DNA of 64,000 bases from DAHUYF01 sp035945115 (GTDB lineage Bacteria > Pseudomonadota > Alphaproteobacteria > ATCC43930 > CGMCC-115725). Positions within the stretch are counted from its first letter, which is position 1; the number at the start of each line of letters is the position of its first letter. Below are positions 33,943 through 42,851 of this stretch, piece after piece. The DNA lies in NCBI GenBank assembly GCA_035945115.1, contig DASZAN010000041.1, positions 1 through 64,000 of the forward strand. The letters are read 5' to 3'. The position numbers were made by a program, and so were the translations under genes. The notes below the pieces were generated by a model. It searched no databases. It worked only from the letters and a program-made list of their open reading frames with translations, and was not told where the DNA came from.

Positions 33943-34760
33943 TGGCGCGCCTCCTCAATGGTGCGGCGACCCATCCGGCGCACGAGCTCGCGCCGGTAGC
34001 GGGCCGAGGCATGGAGGTCATCGACGGCGCCGAGCTCCCAGGCAAACGCGTTGAGCGCATCGTCCAGACTGTCGTCGCCCAGATCGGACGGCCACTCCCG
34101 CACCATGGGCCGACCAGCAACACCCCCGATCGCCAATCGGATGTGGGCAGGCCTGACGATGGCGGCGCAGGCGACGATGGCGAAATCGCCATGGCGCTGC
34201 GCGACTTCTCGAAAGGCGATGCCGGCGCCGCCCTGGCGAAGCGGAAACCGGACGGCTTCGACAAGCTCGTCGTCGCGCCTGTCGGTGGAGAGGACCCCCA
34301 AGAGGAAGTCGTCGCCGCTGACGATGCGGCGACCGCTCGCCGAGCGGAGGACCACGTCGCCACCGAGCGCCAGCAGGCAAAGCGGCAATTCAGCGCTCGG
34401 ATCGGCATGGGCGATCGAACCGCAGATCGTGCCGCGATTGCGCGTTTGATAGTGCCCGACCCACGGCAGCGCCGCGGCCAACAAGGGTGCTTCAGCGGCG
34501 AGTGTCGGACGCGTCGCCAATTGGGCTTGCGTCACCGCGGCGCCCACCATCAATCTACCATCGACCAGCCGAACCTCTGCCAAGCCGGCCAGGCGGCCGA
34601 TATCGACCAGCAGCTGTGGCTGGACAAGGCGCATATTGAGCATCGGCATGAGCGATTGGCCGCCCGCGAGCACCCGAGCATCCCCGCCCAGCTCACCGAG
34701 CGCCGCCAGCGCCTCATCGAGCGTCTCGGGACGAAGATAGTCGAAGCTCGCGGGCTTCAT
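33930..34760 (-). CDS. FAD-binding subunit of a xanthine-dehydrogenase-family hydroxylase (CoxM/HmfB-like)
   Basis: A 276-residue flavin subunit. FAD-binding blocks are LAGGQSLMPMLNMRL and RNRGTICGSIAHADPSAELP; the second is usually TxGG, and here Cys replaces the first Gly. The length has no room for the extra 4Fe-4S insertion found in 4-hydroxybenzoyl-CoA reductase, so it is a normal dehydrogenase type. ATG 34760 overlaps the large-subunit stop as ATGA; the longer open frame to 34997 is a shadow of that gene. Confidence 0.9.
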   Translation of the reverse strand: MKPASFDYLRPETLDEALAALGELGGDARVLAGGQSLMPMLNMRLVQPQLLVDIGRLAGLAEVRLVDGRLMVGAAVTQAQLATRPTLAAEAPLLAAALPWVGHYQTRNRGTICGSIAHADPSAELPLCLLALGGDVVLRSASGRRIVSGDDFLLGVLSTDRRDDELVEAVRFPLRQGGAGIAFREVAQRHGDFAIVACAAIVRPAHIRLAIGGVAGRPMVREWPSDLGDDSLDDALNAFAWELGAVDDLHASARYRRELVRRMGRRTIEEARQCRG

Positions 34761-37231
34761 CGCTGAAGACCGCGAGCCCGCGGCGCCGGCGCGCGCTCTT
34801 CGCCTTGGATGAGCGCCGCCACACGCGATTTGGTCAGCGGCAAAGCGATCTCGGCAACACCCAAGGCATCGGCGACGGCATTGGCGAGACAAACCGGCGT
34901 GCTCATGTTGTTGCCTTCGCCGACCCCCTTGGCGCCCAGCGGCGTGAATGGAGAGGGCGTCTCCATATGGAGGATGACGGGATCGGGCACTTCGCACGCG
35001 GTTGGCACGAGATAGTCGGCGAAGGTTCCGGAAAGGAAAGCGCCATCATCGCCATAAGCCAATTTCTCATAGAGCGCGGCGCCGACGCCTTGCGCGAACC
35101 CGCCGCGGATTTGGCCGTCGACAAGACGAGGGTTCAAGATCCGGCCGGCATCGTGCATCGTCACATATTTGTCGATGCGGATCGTGCCCGTATCGCGGTC
35201 GATCTCGACGCCGCAAAAATCGAAGATGAAGCCATAGGCCGCGGAGCTGTTGATCTCGTCGGCCTCGCTTGGTGCTTCAAGCTGCGGCGGCGTCCAGAAC
35301 ACAGTGTCACGCAGTGCCGGCGCCATCCCCGATGGAAGCGTTCCCGGTGCCCAATGGCTGGTTCCGGCAATGCGCGAAAAGCTGGCCGCGTTGTCGGGAT
35401 TGCCGCGCGCGAAAATCTTCCCGTCGGCGAATTCGATGTCCTCGGGTCGAACATTGAGCTGTTGCGCGGCGATGCGTGCCAGTCGCTCGCGTAGCCGCTG
35501 GGCGGCGAGGTAGGCGGTGCCGGCCACCGCCGGCGCGAAACGGCTGGAGTAGTTGCCCGATGCGATCGACCATGCATCCTTCTGCGTGTCGAGCTCGAGA
35601 TTGACGCGGATCTCCTCGGGCTTGAGCCCAAACACGTCGGCGACCACTTGGCTCAACACCGTGCGATGGCCCTGCCCTTGCGGCGTCGAGGCGGCGTGCA
35701 CAGTGACACCGCCAAGGGGGTCGATCGCGACCGTGGCCGTGGCATGGGCGCCATTCTTCGGCCCCGCCTTCCGGCGCTCCCCCGGGGTCATCACTGTCGT
35801 GATGTAGCCCATATTCGAGACCGACGGCTCGACAATGGCAGCAAAGCCGATGCCGTAACACCGGCCCTCGGCACGCAGGGCCTCGCGTTTCTTGCGCAGC
35901 GCGTCGAGCCCGCCTTCTTCGACGGCGCGCGCGACGGCGGTCTGATAATCGCCGGAATCGAGCAGCGCGCCGGCGGGCGCTCGATGGGGAAACGCGTGGT
36001 GCGGCACGAGATTGCGGCGGATTACCTCGAGCGGATCGAGGCGCAATTCGACGGCAATGCGCTGCATCAAGCGCTCGAGCGCGAAATAGACCTGCGGTCC
36101 ACCGAAACCACGATTGAGACCGGTCGGAAGCTTGTTCGTGACGACCACACGGTTCTTCACCGCGAGATGGCGAATGGCGTAAGCACCCGTGAGGTTGCCG
36201 TGCATGCGGTAGAGCGTTGCCGGCTCGGGGGCGCGCAGATAGGCACCGCAATCTTCCATCTGATCCCAGCGCATGGCCTTGACGACACCATCAGCGGCGA
36301 CGGCAGCTTCGATGCGGATGACGCGGTTGGTGGCGGAGACCGACCCCACGAGGTGCTCGAGCCGATCTTCGACCCATTTGACCGGCCGACCGGCGACGCG
36401 GGACGCCACCGCCATGAGCACCACATAGGGAAATACCCCCTGCTTCACGCCGAAGCTGCCGCCGGAATCGGGGGGCGTGCGCAGGCGAAGCCGGTTGCCC
36501 GGCACGTTGAGCGCGCGCGCCATGACGGGATGAAGGCTGAACGGGCCCTGGAAGTTGGCGAGCACGTCGTAGACGCCGTCCGCCGGATTGTAGTCGGCGA
36601 CGACCACATAGCCTTCGATCGGCGTGCAGGAGTTACGGGGGTAATCGACCGTCAGAGCGACCGTGCGCTCCGCGGCGGCGAATTGGCCATCGGGCTCTCC
36701 GTAGACGAAGGTTCGCTCGCTCACGACGTTGCTGCCGACCGCGGGGAACAGCCGGGGGCTTTCGGCCGATGCCGCGGCGCGCGGATCAACGACGGCGGCC
36801 AACGGCCGGTACTCGACTGCGATGCGCTCCAGCGCGTCCTCGGCGACATAACGATCCTCGGCGAGAACGACAGCGATGGGCTCGCCGACATAGCGCACGC
36901 GGTCGACGGCGAGCGCCCAGCAATCGAGCGCTTGCTTCACGCCGACGACAAACCGGCTCGAAAGCTTTGTCACTTCCTCGCGCGTGATGACGGCGGCGAC
37001 GCCGGGCAGCTTCAGTGCCGCCGAGGTGTCGATCGCGAGAATGTCGGCATGCGGATGAGGAGACCGAAGGATGGCGGCGTGAAGGGTATCCGGTCGGACC
37101 GGGAGATCGTCGGCATAGCGGCCACGCCCGGTGAGGAGCGCCGCATCCTCAAGCCGCTCGATGGGTCGTCCCACATAAGGCCCTTCCTCTGGCACGGTCT
37201 CGGATCCTCCCATACGCGAAGCCGGATTCAT
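34757..37231 (-). CDS. Molybdopterin-binding large subunit of a xanthine-dehydrogenase-family hydroxylase (CoxL/HmfA-like)
   Basis: An 824-residue catalytic subunit, usual length for the family. It starts YVGRPIERLEDAALLTGRGRYADDL, has PPDSGGSFGVKQGVFPYVVLMA, and carries the presumed catalytic Glu in PLGAKGVGEGNNMSTP. The loop that in CO dehydrogenase reads AYRCSFR is here PTGLNRGFGGPQ, so it is not a CO dehydrogenase. ATG 37231 gives the family start; an ATG at 37213 is also close. It is the first gene of the operon. Together with the ligase and crotonase it fits 2-furoyl-CoA dehydrogenase (HmfABC), an inference from gene order. Confidence 0.9.
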   Translation of the reverse strand: MNPASRMGGSETVPEEGPYVGRPIERLEDAALLTGRGRYADDLPVRPDTLHAAILRSPHPHADILAIDTSAALKLPGVAAVITREEVTKLSSRFVVGVKQALDCWALAVDRVRYVGEPIAVVLAEDRYVAEDALERIAVEYRPLAAVVDPRAAASAESPRLFPAVGSNVVSERTFVYGEPDGQFAAAERTVALTVDYPRNSCTPIEGYVVVADYNPADGVYDVLANFQGPFSLHPVMARALNVPGNRLRLRTPPDSGGSFGVKQGVFPYVVLMAVASRVAGRPVKWVEDRLEHLVGSVSATNRVIRIEAAVAADGVVKAMRWDQMEDCGAYLRAPEPATLYRMHGNLTGAYAIRHLAVKNRVVVTNKLPTGLNRGFGGPQVYFALERLMQRIAVELRLDPLEVIRRNLVPHHAFPHRAPAGALLDSGDYQTAVARAVEEGGLDALRKKREALRAEGRCYGIGFAAIVEPSVSNMGYITTVMTPGERRKAGPKNGAHATATVAIDPLGGVTVHAASTPQGQGHRTVLSQVVADVFGLKPEEIRVNLELDTQKDAWSIASGNYSSRFAPAVAGTAYLAAQRLRERLARIAAQQLNVRPEDIEFADGKIFARGNPDNAASFSRIAGTSHWAPGTLPSGMAPALRDTVFWTPPQLEAPSEADEINSSAAYGFIFDFCGVEIDRDTGTIRIDKYVTMHDAGRILNPRLVDGQIRGGFAQGVGAALYEKLAYGDDGAFLSGTFADYLVPTACEVPDPVILHMETPSPFTPLGAKGVGEGNNMSTPVCLANAVADALGVAEIALPLTKSRVAALIQGEERAPAPRARGLQR

Positions 37232-37399
37232 ACTAAGACGGGTCGGCGATGTTCGAGAAGGCTGGGACGAGAACACACGTGCCTCCGTCTGCCCGCCGGT
37301 GGAACGGAGGGCGAGCGTTACCACTCCGGGCCTCGCTTGCTGCCGGATGATCCGTCGTACGACAAAGCCTATACTTGGGCCTAAACCGGGAGGGCGGTG

Positions 37400-39049
37400 A
37401 TGATCACCGAAGGCGGCGCGCAGCAAAGGGAGAGCCAGGCTCGGCCAGTCGAGCGCTGGGACGTCATGGTCATCGGCGCCGGGCTTTCCGGCATGTATCA
37501 GCTCTATCGCCTACGCGAGCTCGGCTTCAACGTGCATGTCTACGAAGCCGGCGGCGGCGTTGGCGGTACGTGGTACTGGAACCGTTATCCCGGAGCACGC
37601 TTCGATTCCGAGAGCTGGACCTACGGATTCTCCTTCTCCCCGGAGCTGCTGCGCCGATGGGACTGGGCCGAGCATTTCTCCGGCCAGCCGGAGAATCTCC
37701 GATACTGCGACTTCGTCGCCGATACCTTTGATCTGCGTCGCGATATCACCTTCAACGCGCGCATCAAGTCCGCGCGGTGGGATGATGCGGCCAATGAGTG
37801 GGAGATCGTCATCGAGGATGGACGGCGTGCCCGCGCCCGCTATCTCATCACGGCCATTGGTCCGCTCTCGGCGCCCACCATGCCGCTCATCGAGGGCGTC
37901 GACGCGTTCGAAGGCCAAGCTTGGCATACCGGCCTCTGGCCGCACGAGCCCGTGAGCTTTGTCGGCAAACGCGTGGCGGTGATCGGCACCGGCGCCTCTG
38001 GCGTGCAGGCGATCACCGAGATCGCCAAGACCGCCGGTCACCTCACGGTTTTTCAGCGCACCCCCAATTGGTGCGCGCCGCTGAGAAACACCCGAATCGA
38101 CCGCGAGACCATGGGGCGAATTCGCGCTGACTACGACAGAATTTTCGCCCGCTGCCGCGAGACCTGGGGCTGCTTCATCCACGATGCCGATCCCAGAAAC
38201 GCGGTCGACGTATCCGCGGAGGAGCGCGAAGCGCTTTTCGAGAAGCTCTACAACACGCCGGGCTTCGCCTTTTGGCAGGGTAATTTCCGCGACGCGCTCA
38301 TCAACAAACGCGCCAACGAGTTCGTGACCGCCTTCGCCGCGAAAAAGATCCGCGAGCGCGTCAAGGATCAGGGGGTGGCGGGCAAGCTCATTCCCAGGGA
38401 TCACGGCTTCGGCACGCGGCGCGTGCCGCTCGAAAGCGGCTATTACGAGGTCTTCAACCAAGGAAATGTCGAGCTCGTCGATGTTCGCGAGACGCCGATC
38501 GAACGTATTACCGCTCGCGGCATCAAGACGAGGGATGGCGAACGTCCCTTCGACATCATCGTCTATGCGACTGGCTTCGACGCGATCACCGGGGCCTTCG
38601 ATCGCATCGACATCCGTGGGCGCGATGGGATCCGCCTCAAGGACAAATGGGCGGATGGGCCGCACACCTATCTCGGTTTGCAGGTCGAGGGGTTTCCCAA
38701 CTTGCTGACGCTCGTCGGACCGCACAACGCCGCGACATTCTGCAATCTGCCGCGCTGCATCGAGCAGAATGTCGAATGGGTGAGCGAGCTCTTGCGCTAT
38801 ATGCGGGAACGTGGGCTCACGCGTGTCGAGGCGACGGCGTCCGCCGAAGCGGCGTGGACGACGCATGTGCACGAGACCGCGGCACGCCTGCTCTTGACGC
38901 AAGTCGATTCATGGATGACCGGGATCAACAAGAACGTCCCTTGGCGCCACAAGCGCACCTTCATGGCTTATGCTGGCGGCGCCCCCAAATATCGCCAGAA
39001 ATGCGACGAGGTGGCCGCCCACGGCTATGAAGGGTTTGCGCTGACCTGA
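37400..39049 (+). CDS. Flavin-containing Baeyer-Villiger-type monooxygenase
   Basis: A 549-residue class B flavoprotein monooxygenase. It has the FAD motif VIGAGLSGMYQLYRLRELG, the NADPH motif VIGTGASGVQAI, and the Baeyer-Villiger fingerprint FEGQAWHTGLWP at residues 170-181 (FxGxxxHxxxWP). The block GGVGGTWYWNRYPGARFDSES is typical of the cyclohexanone and phenylacetone monooxygenase group. It would insert oxygen next to a ketone to make an ester or lactone. ATG 37400 follows GGGAGGGCG; a GTG immediately before it is equally open. It is divergent from the molybdenum hydroxylase operon and 127 bp before the ABC operon. Confidence 0.92.
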   Translation: MITEGGAQQRESQARPVERWDVMVIGAGLSGMYQLYRLRELGFNVHVYEAGGGVGGTWYWNRYPGARFDSESWTYGFSFSPELLRRWDWAEHFSGQPENLRYCDFVADTFDLRRDITFNARIKSARWDDAANEWEIVIEDGRRARARYLITAIGPLSAPTMPLIEGVDAFEGQAWHTGLWPHEPVSFVGKRVAVIGTGASGVQAITEIAKTAGHLTVFQRTPNWCAPLRNTRIDRETMGRIRADYDRIFARCRETWGCFIHDADPRNAVDVSAEEREALFEKLYNTPGFAFWQGNFRDALINKRANEFVTAFAAKKIRERVKDQGVAGKLIPRDHGFGTRRVPLESGYYEVFNQGNVELVDVRETPIERITARGIKTRDGERPFDIIVYATGFDAITGAFDRIDIRGRDGIRLKDKWADGPHTYLGLQVEGFPNLLTLVGPHNAATFCNLPRCIEQNVEWVSELLRYMRERGLTRVEATASAEAAWTTHVHETAARLLLTQVDSWMTGINKNVPWRHKRTFMAYAGGAPKYRQKCDEVAAHGYEGFALT

Positions 39050-39176
39050 GGTCCGCCACCGCTACTCGTTAACGGGTCCGCCGACACTACTCGCGAGTTG
39101 CACTTCGACGGCTGCCCGCGCATCATGGCAGGTAGAACGGCTATGCATAACTAGCCGAGGGAGGAGCGCGGGCGTC

Positions 39177-40004
39177 ATGAGCCCGACACCGGCCGGTTCA
39201 GGTGACGGCGGCGCCGATGCGGCGCAGCTTTCGGCTGTGGCCGTGTCCAAGCACTTTGGCGGCGTTTGTGCCGTGGACGAGGTGTCCTTTGCCGTCGGAA
39301 GGGGCGAGATCGTGTCGGTCATCGGCCCCAATGGTGCCGGGAAGACCTCGCTTCTCAACATGATCAGCGGCTTCTACCGCCCCGACCGGGGCTCGATCCG
39401 GCTCGAGGAGCGCGACATCACCCGCTGCCGGCCCTCAGAGATCGCGCGGCTTGGCGTCGCCCGCACCTTCCAGAACATCGCGCTCTTCAGCGGGCTCACC
39501 GTGCTCGACAACATCTTGCTGGGACGCCACGTCCATATGCGGGCGGGCGTCATGGCATCCCTGATCTTCTGGGGGCCGGCCCGCAATGAACAGGTGAGGC
39601 ATCGCGCCCGCGCCGAAGAAATCATTGAATTCCTGAAGCTCGATGACGTCCGCAAGCAGCCGACGGCCGCCCTTCCCTATGGGTTGCGCAAGCGCGTCGA
39701 GCTCGGTCGCGCGCTGGCACTCGATCCCAAGCTGCTGCTTCTTGATGAGCCCATGGGCGGGATGAATCAGGAAGAGAAGGAGGACATCGCCCGCTTCATT
39801 CTCGACATCAACGCGGAATGGGGCACCACGATCATCTTGATCGAGCATGACATGGCCGTGGTCATGGATATTTCCGATCGCGTCGCCGTGCTCGATCACG
39901 GCCGCAAGATCGCCGAAGGAACGCCCAAAGAGGTGCAACATCATCCCGCCGTGCTGCAGGCCTATCTCGGTCGCGAGGCGGTGGCCATGGAGGCCCGCGC
40001 ATGA
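39177..40004 (+). CDS. Branched-chain-type ABC transporter ATP-binding protein (LivG-like)
   Basis: A 275-residue ATPase. Walker A is IGPNGAGKTSL, the signature region is ALPYGLRKRVELGRALALDPK (the atypical LivG form), Walker B is LLLLDEPMGGMNQEE, and the switch His is in IEHDMAVVMDISD. The extended N-terminus (residues 1-18) is unusual but continuous with a reasonable start at ATG 39177. It is the first gene of a six-gene operon and overlaps the acyl-CoA synthetase gene as ATGA. Confidence 0.92.
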   Translation: MSPTPAGSGDGGADAAQLSAVAVSKHFGGVCAVDEVSFAVGRGEIVSVIGPNGAGKTSLLNMISGFYRPDRGSIRLEERDITRCRPSEIARLGVARTFQNIALFSGLTVLDNILLGRHVHMRAGVMASLIFWGPARNEQVRHRARAEEIIEFLKLDDVRKQPTAALPYGLRKRVELGRALALDPKLLLLDEPMGGMNQEEKEDIARFILDINAEWGTTIILIEHDMAVVMDISDRVAVLDHGRKIAEGTPKEVQHHPAVLQAYLGREAVAMEARA

Positions 40005-41935
40005 GCAGTCCCGAGACCTTGCCCTTGCTGCTGCGCCGCAATGCCCAGTCGATGCCGGAGCACCCGGCGATGCGGGAAAAGCATCGAGGAATCTGGCAGA
40101 CGCTGACGTGGTCCGAGTACTGGACCCTCGTGCGCGGCTTTGCGCTGGGGCTGGCGGCGAACGGCTTCCGCCGCGGCGACAAGCTGGCCGTCATCGGCGA
40201 CAACCGGCCGCGTCTTTACGCGGCCCAGCTTGCCGCGCAGTGCCTCGGCGGGATCGCCGTGCCGGTCTATCAGGATTCGATCGCCGCCGAGCTCGTCTAT
40301 GTCCTGGAGCACGCGGAAGTATCGGTGGTCGTCGCAGAAGACCAGGAGCAGGTCGACAAGATCCTCTCGCTCAAGGACAAGCTGCCGCGGCTGCGCTTAA
40401 TCGTCTACGACAATCCCCTTGGTCTTGCGCAGTATGAGGTTCCATCTCTCCGCGCCTTCGATGCGCTCGACGAGGAAGGTCGCCAATTCGCCGCAGCCCA
40501 TCCGGATTACGTCGACGAAGAGATCGACAGGGGAAGCGCCGACGATATCGCGCTCCTCGCCTATACCTCCGGCACCACGGGCCGCCCCAAGGGGGTGATG
40601 CTGTCGCATGGGAACCTGATTGCAAGCGGCGAGGCTTTTGCCGCCTCCGAAGAGATCCGCGCGAGGGATGAGTGGCTTTGCTATCTACCGATGGCCTGGG
40701 TCGGCGACGCGCTTTATTCGACGGTGCTCAGTCTCCTCGTCGGCTTCACCTGCAATTGCCCGGAAAGCCCGCGCACAGTGCAGCGCGACTTGCGCGAGCT
40801 CGGCCCCACGGCGCTCCTCGCACCGCCGCGCATTTGGGAGAATCTCCTGACCTCGGTCCAAATCAGAGCCGCGGACGCGAGCCCGCTCAAGCACAAGATC
40901 TTCGAGATATTCCGCGATCTCGCGCTCCGCGCGGAGCTGCGGCGGAGCGCCGGAAAAACAGCGGCGCCGCTGATGCGCCTGGGATTGCGCTTGGGTGAGG
41001 TGCTCGTCTATCGGCCCGTGCGCGATCAATTGGGGCTCGCCCGCGTGCGCTGGGCTTACACGGGCGGGGCACCGCTTGGGCCCGATGCATTCCGCTTCTT
41101 CCGAGCCTTCGGCATCAATTTGAAGCAAATCTATGGCGCGACCGAACTTTGCGGCGTTGCTGCCTTGCAGCCCGATGGCGAAGCCGACCCCAACACCGTC
41201 GGACGCATGTGCCGCGGCATCGACGTGCGGATTTCCTCCGACGGCGAGGTGCTTGTGCGCTCGCTGGGCACATTTAAGGGTTATTACAAGCAAGCGGACG
41301 AGACGCGCCAGACGCTGACGGACGATGGCTGGCTGCGCACCGGAGACGCGGGCTTCGTCGATCCACGCGGCCATCTCGCCATCATCGATCGCGCCAAGGA
41401 CGTGGGTAAGCTCGCGGACGGCTCGCCCTTTGCCCCGCAATTCCTCGAGAACAAGCTCAAATTCAGCCCCTTTATCAATGAGGCTGTCGCGTTCGGCGAC
41501 GGCCGCGCCTTCGTCGCGGCGATGATCGCCATCAATCTCGAGACCGTGGGCAAATGGGCGGAGCGCCGGGGCGTTGCCTACACCTCGTTTCAGGATCTGA
41601 GCGCCCATCCGGCGGTGCGGGCGCTTATTCGCGACGAAGTACAAAAATGCAATGAGAACCTTCCGGCCGCCGCGCGCATCCGTCGTTTTCTCCTCCTCAA
41701 CAAAGAACTAGACGCGGACGACAATGAGATCACGCGCACCCGCAAGGTGCGCCGCCGTTTCGTCGCCGAGAAATACAAGGCGGTGATCGAGGCGCTCTAC
41801 GGCAGCGCGGACAATGTCGAGCTGGTAACCGACATCACCTTCGAAGACGGGCGCAAATCGACCATCCGCTCGAGCGTCGCCATCGATACGGCAGACGAGG
41901 TGCAGGAGCGGCTGATGGAACCCGCGCATGCCTGA
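40001..41935 (+). CDS. AMP-binding long-chain-type acyl-CoA synthetase inside the ABC operon
   Basis: A 644-residue ANL ligase of the FadD15/long-chain class. Its AMP-binding loop is LLAYTSGTTGRPKGVMLSHGN, then QIYGATELCGVAALQ, WLRTGDAGFVDPRGHLAIIDRAKDV and a lysine-rich end (RTRKVRRRFVAEKYK). Its ATG at 40001 overlaps the LivG stop, and its own stop overlaps the next permease start by eight bases, so it is translationally locked into the transporter operon. It probably traps the imported acid as a CoA thioester. The substrate is not identifiable; the neighbouring monooxygenase suggests a lipophilic ketone or acid. Confidence 0.9.
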   Translation: MSSPETLPLLLRRNAQSMPEHPAMREKHRGIWQTLTWSEYWTLVRGFALGLAANGFRRGDKLAVIGDNRPRLYAAQLAAQCLGGIAVPVYQDSIAAELVYVLEHAEVSVVVAEDQEQVDKILSLKDKLPRLRLIVYDNPLGLAQYEVPSLRAFDALDEEGRQFAAAHPDYVDEEIDRGSADDIALLAYTSGTTGRPKGVMLSHGNLIASGEAFAASEEIRARDEWLCYLPMAWVGDALYSTVLSLLVGFTCNCPESPRTVQRDLRELGPTALLAPPRIWENLLTSVQIRAADASPLKHKIFEIFRDLALRAELRRSAGKTAAPLMRLGLRLGEVLVYRPVRDQLGLARVRWAYTGGAPLGPDAFRFFRAFGINLKQIYGATELCGVAALQPDGEADPNTVGRMCRGIDVRISSDGEVLVRSLGTFKGYYKQADETRQTLTDDGWLRTGDAGFVDPRGHLAIIDRAKDVGKLADGSPFAPQFLENKLKFSPFINEAVAFGDGRAFVAAMIAINLETVGKWAERRGVAYTSFQDLSAHPAVRALIRDEVQKCNENLPAAARIRRFLLLNKELDADDNEITRTRKVRRRFVAEKYKAVIEALYGSADNVELVTDITFEDGRKSTIRSSVAIDTADEVQERLMEPAHA

Positions 41936-42827
41936 GCTCGACTGGCAATTCACGCTGCTGCTCGTCACCAACGGGGTGATGATCGGCCTCATGTACACGC
42001 TAATCGCGCTCGGGTTCGTGCTCGTCTACAAGGCGACCGACGCCATCAACTTCGCTCAAGGCGAGTTCGTGATGTTCGCGGGCTTCATCGCCGCCGCGGC
42101 CGCCTACTTCGCCGGTCTCCCCTTCTGGATTTGCGCCATCCTCGCGATCGCCGGCATGGCGGCGTTCGGCTTCGGCCTCGAGCGCATCGTGCTGCGTCCG
42201 CTGATTGGACGTCCCGTGGTCGCCGTCATCATGGCCACCATCGGCATGGCGGCATTCCTTCGCGGCTTCGCCACTCTCGCCTTCGGCGCCGGCACGCGCG
42301 CGATCACCATGCCCATCGACGATGAACCTCTATTTCTCGGCCCGGTCATGCTGTCGCCGGTGCAACTGGTGGGTGCCGGCGTGAGCCTCGTCTTCCTCGC
42401 GGCCTTCACTTGGTTTTTCCTCCGAACACGCATGGGCATCGCCATGCGCGCCGTGGCGGATAGTCAACAGGTCGCGATGGCCATGGGGATCAACGTGCGC
42501 CGCTATTTCGCCCTTGCCTGGGCGATGGCGGGCGTGGTCTCGGCGCTCGGCGGCGTCGTCTGGGGTGCGATGCTCGGTGTCGACAATCAGCTCGCGGTCG
42601 TGGGCCTCAAGGTCTTCCCCGTCGTGATCTTGGGCGGTCTCGACTCAGTCTTGGGCGCGGTGGCGGGCGGCTTGATTGTCGGCGTCGTCGAGAATTTGGC
42701 CGCGGGATACCTCGACCCCTATGTCGGCGGCGGCACCAAGGATTTCGCCCCTTATGTTCTGATGATCTTCGCGCTGATGATCAGGCCTTACGGCATCTTC
42801 GGCCGCAGGCTCATCGAGCGCATCTGA
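41928..42827 (+). CDS. Branched-chain-type ABC transporter permease (LivH-like)
   Basis: A 299-residue inner-membrane permease with about eight hydrophobic segments. Family blocks are GVMIGLMYTLIALGFVLVYKATDAINFAQGEFVMFAGF near the start, MRAVADSQQVAMAMGINVRRYFALAWAMAGVVSALGG, and the EAA-equivalent FPVVILGGLDSVLGAVAGGLIVGVVE. It forms a heterodimer with the LivM-like gene that follows 24 bp later. Confidence 0.93.
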   Translation: MPELDWQFTLLLVTNGVMIGLMYTLIALGFVLVYKATDAINFAQGEFVMFAGFIAAAAAYFAGLPFWICAILAIAGMAAFGFGLERIVLRPLIGRPVVAVIMATIGMAAFLRGFATLAFGAGTRAITMPIDDEPLFLGPVMLSPVQLVGAGVSLVFLAAFTWFFLRTRMGIAMRAVADSQQVAMAMGINVRRYFALAWAMAGVVSALGGVVWGAMLGVDNQLAVVGLKVFPVVILGGLDSVLGAVAGGLIVGVVENLAAGYLDPYVGGGTKDFAPYVLMIFALMIRPYGIFGRRLIERI

Positions 42828-42851
42828 GTCCCGCGAGGAGCGACGACCGCC

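Noticed and set aside
33930..34760. 4-Hydroxybenzoyl-CoA reductase FAD subunit
   Set aside because: At 276 residues there is no room for the 4Fe-4S insertion and no extra Cys cluster is seen.
34757..37231. Carbon monoxide dehydrogenase (CoxL) assignment
   Set aside because: The active-site loop AYRCSFR or AYRGAGR is absent; the position reads GLNRGFGG.
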